A DNA stretch of 5,508 nt from Ruminococcus sp. CAG:254 (GTDB lineage: Bacteria > Bacillota > Clostridia > Oscillospirales > Ruminococcaceae). Made by a program: the position numbers and the translations under genes. This document shows positions 1-5,508 of this stretch, in pieces. Within the stretch, counting starts at the first letter, position 1, and each line of letters begins with the position of its first letter. Below the pieces are notes generated by a model, which worked only from the letters and a program-made list of their open reading frames with translations, did not search any database and had not been told where the DNA came from. The stretch spans positions 17,032 through 22,539 of the forward strand of contig HF997933.1 of assembly GCA_000433635.1 (NCBI GenBank), written 5' to 3'.

Positions 1-1847
1 GCTGTGGCAGGCTGCCGAGTTGATGATTTCTTTGCGTGGGTGTCTTTCCGCTCTGAACCTGCTGGAATCAGGCAGTGTGCACCGTTTCCAACCAAATCCA
101 TTCTACCGGCTTTCCGCAGGGCTGCCAGCACCAAAGGACGGTTCTGCGGCAAGAACGATTGCAGCAAAGCACGCTGCATTGCCTTTTCCTGCTCTGTTTT
201 CGGAACAAAAACCGGTTCCATGGTATAAGGGTCATATTCGGTATAATACATACAAGTGGAAATCGTTCCGGGCGTTGGGTAGAAATCCTGTACCTGCTCC
301 GGATGAATGTGATTTTCTTTCAGATAAACTGCCAGTGCAATTGCATCCTGCAACGTGCTGCCCGGATGGGAGGACATCAGATAAGGGACTAAATACTGTT
401 CCTTGCCAATGCTCTTGGTAATCTCATAGAACCGCTTTTGAAATGCCTGATAGTGTTCAAAATGCGGCTTTCCCATCTTATCCAATACATGATTGCTACA
501 ATGTTCCGGAGCAACTTTCAGCTGACCGCTGGTGTGTTCCCGTACCAATTCCCGAAAAAAAGTGTCGTCTGGGTCGGCAAGCAGATAATCAAACCGGATG
601 CCGGAACGGATAAAGACTTTCTTCACCTTGGGCAACTTTCGCAGCTGCCGGAGAATGTGCAGATATTCAGAATGGTCGGCGTGAATTGCCGGACAAATCT
701 CCGGAGCAAGGCATTTCTTGCCCTTGCAAAGTCCCTTTGTCAGCTGCTTTTTACAGGATGGAGCACGGAAGTTTGCCGTAGGCCCACCAACATCATGAAT
801 ATAGCCCTTAAAGTTGGACATTTCTGTAATCTGCTTTGCCTCTTTTAAAATGGATTCCTCACTGCGACAGGTGACACGTCTGCCCTGATGCAGGGCAATG
901 GAACAGAAGTTACAATATCCGAAACAGCCCCGATTATGGGCGATAGAAAACTGTACTTCTGCAATTCCTGGCACACCGCCTTGTGCATCATACATCGGGT
1001 GCGGCTTTCGCTGGAATGGCAGCTGATACACTGCATCTAATTCTTCCTGTGTCAGCGACAATGCTGGCGGATTTTGTACCAACATCTGTTTCCCATGCCG
1101 TTGAATGACCGTCTTTCCATAGATTTCATCCTGCTGGTCGTACTGCTGCCGGGTCGCCTTGGCATATGCCTTTTTATCGCTGGCAACCTGTGCAAAGTCT
1201 GGGCACTGCACCGCTCCCCACGGGGTGTTGACAGGGTCTGTCAGGTAACAAGTCCCTCGAATATCAGTCAGGGCAGAAATCGGCTCACCATCCCGCAGAC
1301 GAGCTGCCATCTCTGTAATGGAGTGTTCCCCCATTCCATACATCAGGAAATCTGCACCGCTTTCCACCAAAATAGACGGTCTGACCGTATCCGACCAGTA
1401 GTCATAGTGTGCAAACCGCCGCAAGGATGCCTCCAGTCCACCGATGGCAATCACTGCATCCGGATATGCTCGGCGAATGCACTGGCAATATGTAATCACG
1501 GCACGGTCTGGGCGAAGTCCGGCTTTTCCGCCGGGGGAATAAGAATCTTGGCTGCGTTTTCGCTTGGCAGCGGTATAATGTGCCACCATGGAATCAATAT
1601 TGCCGCCTGTCACCAAAAATGCCAGCTTGGGCTTTCCAAACCGCATGATGTCCTTGGTGCTCCGCCAATCCGGCTGCGGCAGCATTGCCACGGAATAGCC
1701 CTGTGATTCCAGCAGACGGGAGATGATTGCAGCCCCGAAACTGGGGTGGTCTACATATGCATCTCCGACCACATAGACAAAATCCGGCTGGGAAACGCCC
1801 GTTTCCAGCAATTCCTTTTTCGTAACCGGCAAAAAGCCTTGTGCCAT
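1..1847 (-). CDS. ygiQ: YgiQ family radical SAM protein (UPF0313), C-terminus cut by window edge
   Basis: Radical SAM enzyme of the YgiQ/UPF0313 family; the reaction is unknown. The minus-strand frame is open from ATG 1847 to base 1 (615 codons, no stop seen), so only the C-terminus is missing; E. coli YgiQ has about 740 residues. The N-terminal family domain carries DAYVDHPSFG (residues 29-38) and GGLEASLRR (136-144). The radical SAM cluster motif is CFGYCNFC, with C308, C312 and C315 expected to hold the [4Fe-4S] that binds S-adenosylmethionine. A second group, C365, C374, C379 and C385, has spacing x8, x4, x5. The C-terminal part contains DFYPTPGTISTCMYYTEYDP (521-540), typical of the family. 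The start is supported by AGGAGG at 1858-1863, 10 nt upstream. It lies 27 bp after ftsK with no terminator between, so it is probably cotranscribed. The tail near the edge is Lys/Ser/Thr-rich, suggesting the stop is not far outside. Family assignment is very secure; cellular role is not. Confidence 0.95.
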   Translation of the reverse strand, partial: MAQGFLPVTKKELLETGVSQPDFVYVVGDAYVDHPSFGAAIISRLLESQGYSVAMLPQPDWRSTKDIMRFGKPKLAFLVTGGNIDSMVAHYTAAKRKRSQDSYSPGGKAGLRPDRAVITYCQCIRRAYPDAVIAIGGLEASLRRFAHYDYWSDTVRPSILVESGADFLMYGMGEHSITEMAARLRDGEPISALTDIRGTCYLTDPVNTPWGAVQCPDFAQVASDKKAYAKATRQQYDQQDEIYGKTVIQRHGKQMLVQNPPALSLTQEELDAVYQLPFQRKPHPMYDAQGGVPGIAEVQFSIAHNRGCFGYCNFCSIALHQGRRVTCRSEESILKEAKQITEMSNFKGYIHDVGGPTANFRAPSCKKQLTKGLCKGKKCLAPEICPAIHADHSEYLHILRQLRKLPKVKKVFIRSGIRFDYLLADPDDTFFRELVREHTSGQLKVAPEHCSNHVLDKMGKPHFEHYQAFQKRFYEITKSIGKEQYLVPYLMSSHPGSTLQDAIALAVYLKENHIHPEQVQDFYPTPGTISTCMYYTEYDPYTMEPVFVPKTEQEKAMQRALLQSFLPQNRPLVLAALRKAGRMDLVGNGAHCLIPAGSERKDTHAKKSSTRQPAT

Positions 1848-1857
1848 AATGGCTGTT

Positions 1858-1863
1858 CCTCCT
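1858..1863 (-). promoter_or_regulatory. Ribosome binding site of ygiQ
   Basis: AGGAGG on the minus strand, 10 nt before the ATG at 1847, within the 27-bp gap after the ftsK TAA (1875-1877). It is a perfect Shine-Dalgarno core, slightly far from the start. It decides the ygiQ start and supports independent initiation within the operon. Confidence 0.8.
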
Positions 1864-1874
1864 CTTGGTTTCTT

Positions 1875-4442
1875 TTACGGCAGATTCCGCATTTTTCGTT
1901 CTTCATACTGCTGCTTGGTCATCAGCACTTTTCGAGGTTTTGCCCCGTTATATCCGCCGACAATCCCCATCTTTTCCAGTTCGTCAATCATTCGGGCAGC
2001 ACGAGCATAGCCAACATTCAAATAACGCTGCAATGAAGACGTGGATGCCTGCCCCAACTCTACAACTGCCTGAATCGCCTCTTCGAGTCGAGGATCTGCA
2101 TTTCCGTCCGGACTTGCCGTTTCACCCTTCAGAACTGGAATATTCTGTTCAACACCGACCAAAGCAGAATCATCATAAGCCGCCTGTGCCTGCTGCTTGA
2201 CGAATGCCACTGTTTTTTCAATTTCCTCTGTGGAAACAAAACAGCCCTGTACACGAATCGGTTTCGGCATGCCGTTCGGCAAATACAGCATATCACCGTG
2301 CCCTAACAGCTTTTCTGCTCCGCCTGTATCCAAAATCGTTCGAGAGTCCACCTGTGACATGACAGACAGGGCAATTCGGCTCGGAATATTCGCTTTAATC
2401 AAGCCCGTAATAATATCAGTGGTTGGTCGCTGCGTTGCAATAATCAAGTGCATTCCAGCAGCTCTTGCCTTTTGTGCCAGCCGACAGATGGCATCTTCCA
2501 CTTCTTTGGATGCGGTCATCATCAAGTCTGCCAACTCATCAATCGCAATGACAATTTGCGGCAGCGTCTGCCCATCAGGCTGACTCTGGATTTTCTTGTT
2601 ATAGTCTGCCAAATCCCGTACCCCGTTGTCCGCAAAGGTCTGGTAACGGTGTTCCATCTCCTGTACCGCCCAATTCAATGCACCAGCTGCCTTTTTCGGG
2701 TCGGTGACAACCGGAATCAGCAGGTGGGGAATGTCCTCATACACCCGAAATTCTACAATCTTCGGGTCAATCAAAATCAACCGCACCTGTTCCGGTGTCG
2801 CATGAAACAGAATGCTCATGATGATAGAATTGGTACAGACAGATTTACCAGAACCTGTTGCACCGGCGATAATCAAATGCGGCATTTTTGCAATGTCGCC
2901 AATAATCGCATTTCCGGCGATGTCCTTTCCAACTGCAAACGCCAGCTGACTTTTTGCAGTCTGGAACGCATCGGATTCGAGAATATCTCGCAGTTTTACC
3001 ACATCTTTTTTCCGATTCGGGACTTCAATCCCTACGACTGATTTTCCCGGAACAGGGGCTTCAATTCGGATGCTCTGGGCAGAAAGATTCAAGGCAATAT
3101 CATCCGACAAGCCTGTAATTTTAGAAACTTTTACCCCAGCATTCGGCTGCACTTCATATCTGGTAACAGATGGTCCACGCTGAACATCCTTCATGGAAAC
3201 ACCTACATTGAAATCTTTCAGGGTTTCCTCCAGCATTCTTTTATTGCGTTCCAATTCCTGTTGGATCTCCGGACTTTTGCCCGTGTTGTTACTCCGCTTC
3301 AACAGGGAAAGGCTTGGGATCTGATAAGCAGGCTCTTCCTGCTCTGAATGCATTGCATTTTCCGGAACAACCGCTTCCATTCCCTGCTCCTGAAACAAAT
3401 CCAACTGTCTTGGCATCTGTTCCGATTCTGGCTCAAAAATCGGTTCTTCCGGCTCTGGCGGCTCAACGTCAAGCGTTGGTTCAACCGCATCATACTGCAT
3501 CTGAAACGGCTCTTGTAAGGGCGGTTCTTGCGGTGGTATCGGTGTTTCCGCTAACCCATCGGTTGCAGCGATAATTTCGCCAGCATCCAATTCCTGTGTA
3601 TTTTGTGCCTCTGAGGCCTGCACTGCTTCCGCTTCCTGCTCCTGTTCTTCTGCCTTGTGAAATAGGTTGGAGAAAAAGCCGATTCTTTTTGGTTCTTCCA
3701 AATCTGGAACGTCTTCTTCCGCTGGTAACGCATCTTTGGTCGGGAACAGCAGATTTCGGAGGAAACCGCCAGCCCGACAGACCCAATCTTTCAAGTCCAG
3801 CATATCCCAGCCCATCAGCCACATGACGACTAAAAACAGGACAAACAAGACACAAATTTTATCGCCGGGACTGCCCAGCAGAGCCGATAAGATATAGGCG
3901 AGCACACTAATTGCACCGCCGTTAAACAAGGGGTTATCCTGCCCAGCGTGATAGAATGCAATTAGAGCATCTATCGGGTTCTTGGTTCGGAGCGTCTCCC
4001 CAAACCAAACCTGCACCGTACTGCTGACCAGAACCGCAATGCCCAATCCGTACAAAAAATATGTACTGACATCTTTCGGTCGGTGTTCCTTTGGTTTTTG
4101 TCCCTGAATCTGCCGCTGTAAGAATAGCCCTGCCAAAACCAATACAATCGGCCATGTCAGAACGGAAACACCGAACAGTCCTAGTAATCCATTGTGCATC
4201 CATCTCCAACCGGAACTTCCCGGAATGAATACCAGCAGCAATACCAATGCTGCTGACACCATCAGCAGAACGGATTTGAATTTCAAATCCGTTTTCTGCT
4301 TCTCGGTGAGTTTTTCTTCTTTTTTGGTATCCGCATCAGCAGCCCCTTTGATTTCGGCTGCATTAAATCCCTGCGTATTTTGATGATCGCTATTCTTGGG
4401 GGTGGCTTTTTTCTTTGGTTTTGATTTTGCCGTTCGTCCCAC
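1875..4442 (-). CDS. ftsK: DNA translocase FtsK/SpoIIIE
   Basis: Membrane-anchored, ATP-driven double-stranded DNA pump that moves chromosomal DNA through the closing division septum or, in spore formers, into the forespore. With GTG 4442 as start it has 855 residues, normal for the family. A basic N-terminus (KSKPKKK) is followed by about five hydrophobic segments near residues 56-75, 84-108, 125-147, 174-190 and 193-212. A Glu/Pro/Gln-rich linker covers about 235-380. The motor follows: Walker A GATGSGKS (527-534), Walker B IVIAIDE (630-636), and the family stretches TGLIKANIPSRIALSV and DSRTILDTGGAEKLLG. A C-terminal winged-helix gamma domain (about 782-855) includes GYARAAR (811-817). GTG is chosen because GGGAAAGGA lies 8 nt upstream. 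The frame is open to a TTG at 4511, but that codon has no ribosome binding site. The gene overlaps tepA by 53 bp and precedes ygiQ by 27 bp. Whether it acts mainly in vegetative division (FtsK/SftA-like) or sporulation (SpoIIIE) cannot be settled here; the tepA neighbour favours the SpoIIIE lineage. Confidence 0.95.
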   Translation of the reverse strand: MGRTAKSKPKKKATPKNSDHQNTQGFNAAEIKGAADADTKKEEKLTEKQKTDLKFKSVLLMVSAALVLLLVFIPGSSGWRWMHNGLLGLFGVSVLTWPIVLVLAGLFLQRQIQGQKPKEHRPKDVSTYFLYGLGIAVLVSSTVQVWFGETLRTKNPIDALIAFYHAGQDNPLFNGGAISVLAYILSALLGSPGDKICVLFVLFLVVMWLMGWDMLDLKDWVCRAGGFLRNLLFPTKDALPAEEDVPDLEEPKRIGFFSNLFHKAEEQEQEAEAVQASEAQNTQELDAGEIIAATDGLAETPIPPQEPPLQEPFQMQYDAVEPTLDVEPPEPEEPIFEPESEQMPRQLDLFQEQGMEAVVPENAMHSEQEEPAYQIPSLSLLKRSNNTGKSPEIQQELERNKRMLEETLKDFNVGVSMKDVQRGPSVTRYEVQPNAGVKVSKITGLSDDIALNLSAQSIRIEAPVPGKSVVGIEVPNRKKDVVKLRDILESDAFQTAKSQLAFAVGKDIAGNAIIGDIAKMPHLIIAGATGSGKSVCTNSIIMSILFHATPEQVRLILIDPKIVEFRVYEDIPHLLIPVVTDPKKAAGALNWAVQEMEHRYQTFADNGVRDLADYNKKIQSQPDGQTLPQIVIAIDELADLMMTASKEVEDAICRLAQKARAAGMHLIIATQRPTTDIITGLIKANIPSRIALSVMSQVDSRTILDTGGAEKLLGHGDMLYLPNGMPKPIRVQGCFVSTEEIEKTVAFVKQQAQAAYDDSALVGVEQNIPVLKGETASPDGNADPRLEEAIQAVVELGQASTSSLQRYLNVGYARAARMIDELEKMGIVGGYNGAKPRKVLMTKQQYEERKMRNLP

Positions 4443-5220
4443 TGCAACCGTCCTTTCCCAGTGTAGATGACGGCACAGACGCATCCGTATAACGCAGCGG
4501 TGCTGCTTCAATCAATTCATACAGGCAGGAAATCGCATCCTGTAAGCTGCCGAGCTGGTCAATCAGCCCTTCTGCCACTGCTTCTTCACCGGTCAGAATC
4601 GAACCGATGTCGGTTGCAAGGGCATCTGTACGATGCATGAAAGAAAGCAGCCGTTCCGTTTGGATGTGACTGCACCGTGTAATAAATTCGATAATTCGAT
4701 TTTGAATCTGATTAAAATAAGCAAATGTCTGCGGCACGCCGACAACCAGTCCATTTGTTCGGACGGGGTGAATCGTCATCGTTGCCGAAGGCACAATAAA
4801 AGACCGCTTCGCACTCACTGCTAGCGGCACTCCGATGGAATGGCCGCCGCCCAGTACCAGAGAAACGGTCGGGGTTTGCATTCCGGCAATCATTTCTGCA
4901 ATGGCAAGCCCTGCTTCCACGTCACCGCCAACCGTATTGAGTAAAATCATCAGTCCTTCAATGCTGCGATCCTGTTCAATCGCAATCAAAGCGGGAATGA
5001 TGTGTTCATACTTGGTTGTTTTATTTTCAGCCGGCAGAATATAATGCCCTTCCACCTGTCCAATGATGGTCAAACAGTGGATGAGATGTTTTGCATTCTG
5101 TGGGCGAATGCTGCCGGATTCTGCAATCAAAACGGCTTCTTGCAACTGCTGTTCTGATTCATCTGTGGCAGAAGGCGTTTCTGCCGAAGTGGATGCTGTC
5201 CATGATGTCTGCATATCCAT
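4390..5220 (-). CDS. tepA: ClpP-fold serine protease, TepA (translocation-enhancing protein) family
   Basis: Cytoplasmic ClpP/crotonase-fold serine peptidase family member of 276 residues; B. subtilis TepA is somewhat shorter (about 245). The N-terminal 35 residues are Ser/Thr/Glu-rich and poorly conserved. The core begins around HCLTIIGQVEGH (48-59) and continues through ENKTTKYEH and LNTVGGDVEAGLA. The nucleophile is S128 in GGGHSIGVPLAVS, the candidate catalytic histidine is H151 in MTIHPVR, and D204 in ATDIG is the likely acid. EEAVAEGLID (212-221) matches the end of a ClpP fold. There is no signal peptide or membrane segment. The last 35 or so residues are a hydrophilic Lys/Ser/Gly-rich tail whose DNA also carries the ftsK ribosome binding site and start. 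ATG 5220 has an AAAGGCGG-like site very close; ATG 5214, two codons on, has better spacing (about 10 nt to AAAGG) and may be the true start. It is the first gene of the inferred operon. The related Clp protease subunit is less likely, given the TepA-specific GGGHSIG and TMTIHPVR motifs and the ftsK neighbour. Confidence 0.93.
   Translation of the reverse strand: MDMQTSWTASTSAETPSATDESEQQLQEAVLIAESGSIRPQNAKHLIHCLTIIGQVEGHYILPAENKTTKYEHIIPALIAIEQDRSIEGLMILLNTVGGDVEAGLAIAEMIAGMQTPTVSLVLGGGHSIGVPLAVSAKRSFIVPSATMTIHPVRTNGLVVGVPQTFAYFNQIQNRIIEFITRCSHIQTERLLSFMHRTDALATDIGSILTGEEAVAEGLIDQLGSLQDAISCLYELIEAAPLRYTDASVPSSTLGKDGCSGTNGKIKTKEKSHPQE
4451..4459 (-). promoter_or_regulatory. Ribosome binding site of ftsK, inside tepA
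   Basis: GGGAAAGGA on the minus strand, 8 nt before the GTG at 4442. It lies within the tepA reading frame, so ribosomes finishing tepA pass over it about 50-70 nt before their stop codon. Translational coupling of the two genes is plausible. The site decides the ftsK start in favour of GTG 4442 over the upstream in-frame TTG 4511 and ATG 4484, which lack a comparable site. Confidence 0.7.
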
Positions 5221-5317
5221 TCCGCCTTTCCTGTGGATTGTTTTTCAAACAGTATTCCACAAAAGCGAAAAAATATACTGCAATACCATTTAATAGACAG
5301 GTTGGCATACTGCTATC
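5221..5317 (-). promoter_or_regulatory. tepA leader region with possible hairpins
   Basis: Inferred 5' untranslated leader of about 90 nt between the predicted start point (near 5311) and the tepA start. It is A/T-rich. Two 6-bp inverted repeats are visible: CAGTAT/ATACTG (5250-5255 with 5275-5280) and TGTGGA/TCCACA (5232-5237 with 5256-5261). The second ends just before the GGAAAGG ribosome binding site. I recognise no known riboswitch or T-box signature. Short open frames in the leader lack ribosome binding sites. Confidence 0.4.
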
Positions 5318-5346
5318 ATTATAACATTTTACCCTTAGAATGTCAA
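5318..5346 (-). promoter_or_regulatory. Consensus sigma-A promoter of the tepA-ftsK-ygiQ operon
   Basis: On the minus strand, TTGACA (5341-5346) and TATAAT (5318-5323) are separated by exactly 17 bp, both perfect matches to the housekeeping consensus. A TG one base before the -10 gives an extended -10 element. Transcription would start near 5311, about 90 nt before tepA. The spacer is part of an imperfect palindrome (5324-5343), so the promoter could be strong but regulated. This is the only clear promoter in the window. Confidence 0.85.
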
Positions 5347-5399
5347 GCGGAAATCCAGCTGGAAAATAGAAATCAAGCTGCAACTTCCCTATAGAAAAA

Positions 5400-5427
5400 C
5401 GGGAGCAAATGGTTTCATCTGCTCCCG
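5400..5427 (-). terminator. Rho-independent terminator of the upstream gene
   Basis: The 8-bp stem CGGGAGCA/TGCTCCCG (5400-5407 with 5420-5427) can extend inward past one mismatch to a 4-nt GTTT/AAAC loop. On the minus strand it is followed at once by TTTTTC. It sits 22 nt past the stop of the gene ending at 5450 and before the tepA promoter, so it separates the two transcription units. The other strand also has a T-rich stretch after a short gap (from 5435), so weak bidirectional action is possible, but no plus-strand gene ends here. Confidence 0.85.
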
Positions 5428-5449
5428 CTGCATGTTTTATTTTTGACAC

Positions 5450-5508
5450 TTAATAAAAATCAATGTAATTCTCATCGACCCAGCCGTAATAATCTCCGTC
5501 ATCGGAAT
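5450..5508 (-). CDS. C-terminal end of an unidentified protein, start outside window
   Basis: Eighteen complete codons and a TAA (5450-5452) of a minus-strand gene that enters from the right edge. The visible end reads SDDGDYYGWVDENYIDFY: acidic, aromatic and free of Cys. The frame is chosen over an alternative ending at 5437 because of its protein-like composition and because a terminator follows 22 nt after its stop. GWVDENYID is loosely reminiscent of the last strand of SH3-like domains (GWV-x-x-x-Y-[IL]), but 18 residues cannot establish a family. No function is assigned. Confidence 0.6.
   Translation of the reverse strand, partial: SDDGDYYGWVDENYIDFY

Noticed and set aside
1074..1706. 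A 210-codon plus-strand open frame opposite ygiQ
   Set aside because: It lies wholly antisense to well-conserved YgiQ coding sequence, has no ribosome binding site or recognisable domain, and its composition is that of an antisense shadow.
2448..3041. A 197-codon plus-strand open frame opposite the FtsK motor domain
   Set aside because: It is antisense to the most conserved part of FtsK (Walker A and B region); the Cys/His/Arg-rich product looks like no protein family.
3490..3855. Minus-strand open frame overlapping the FtsK linker in another frame
   Set aside because: The FtsK frame continues unbroken through here, with membrane segments before and the motor after; the alternative product is Arg/Gly-rich frame-shadow sequence.
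4443..4511. Upstream extension of ftsK to a TTG at 4511
   Set aside because: There is no ribosome binding site before the TTG or the ATG at 4484, and the added residues (Arg/His/Cys-rich) do not look like a translocase N-terminus; they are the tepA sequence read in another frame.
5245..5289. Possible 14-residue leader peptide ahead of tepA
   Set aside because: No ribosome binding site precedes its ATG, it has no run of regulatory codons, and no attenuator-like terminator follows it.
5159..5449. Minus-strand 96-codon frame spanning the promoter and the tepA start
   Set aside because: It starts upstream of the inferred transcription start, runs through the -35 and -10, and overlaps tepA in another frame without a ribosome binding site.
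5437..5508. Alternative frame for the gene entering at the right edge, ending at 5437
   Set aside because: Its product ends in ITLIFIKCQK and lacks the compositional character of the frame ending at 5450; the latter also has more usual stop-to-terminator spacing. With so little sequence this stays a preference, not proof.
1..5508. Search for mobile elements, CRISPR arrays, tRNA/rRNA genes, toxin-antitoxin or defence genes
   Set aside because: I saw no direct-repeat arrays, terminal inverted repeats, transposase or integrase motifs, or RNA-gene signatures. Nearly all the sequence is accounted for by three conserved genes and one short intergenic region.

Overview
The window looks like ordinary chromosomal DNA from a Gram-positive, probably spore-forming Clostridia-type bacterium, perhaps an Oscillospiraceae/Ruminococcus-like gut anaerobe. 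The grounds are a TepA-type ClpP-like protease directly upstream of an FtsK/SpoIIIE translocase (a pairing known from Bacillus and relatives), strong AGGAGG-like ribosome binding sites, and base composition near half G+C by eye. The lineage is an inference; no marker gene fixes it.

Every gene I can support lies on the minus strand, so transcription runs right to left. At the right edge (5450-5508) is the last 18 codons of an unidentified gene, followed by a rho-independent terminator (5400-5427). Next comes a regulatory gap with a textbook promoter: TTGACA, 17-bp spacer, TATAAT and an extended -10 TG. Its inferred start point is near 5311, giving a leader of about 90 nt. This promoter should drive tepA (4390-5220), then ftsK/spoIIIE (4442 down to 1875, overlapping tepA by 53 bp), then a YgiQ-family radical SAM protein (1847 down past base 1, C-terminus outside the window). 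The ftsK-ygiQ gap is only 27 bp and holds the ygiQ ribosome binding site but no terminator, so the three genes look like one operon.

FtsK/SpoIIIE is a membrane-anchored DNA pump that clears chromosomes from the division or sporulation septum. TepA is a cytoplasmic ClpP-fold serine protease family member whose linkage to SpoIIIE is conserved, although its substrate is poorly defined. YgiQ is a widespread radical SAM enzyme of unknown reaction. A functional link among the three is not shown by the sequence.

I found no mobile element, CRISPR array, RNA gene or defence module, and no clear sign of a new system. The points worth a second look are modest: the palindromes at the tepA promoter, possible leader structure, the tepA/ftsK overlap, the DNA-recognition helix of FtsK, and the second cysteine cluster of YgiQ.
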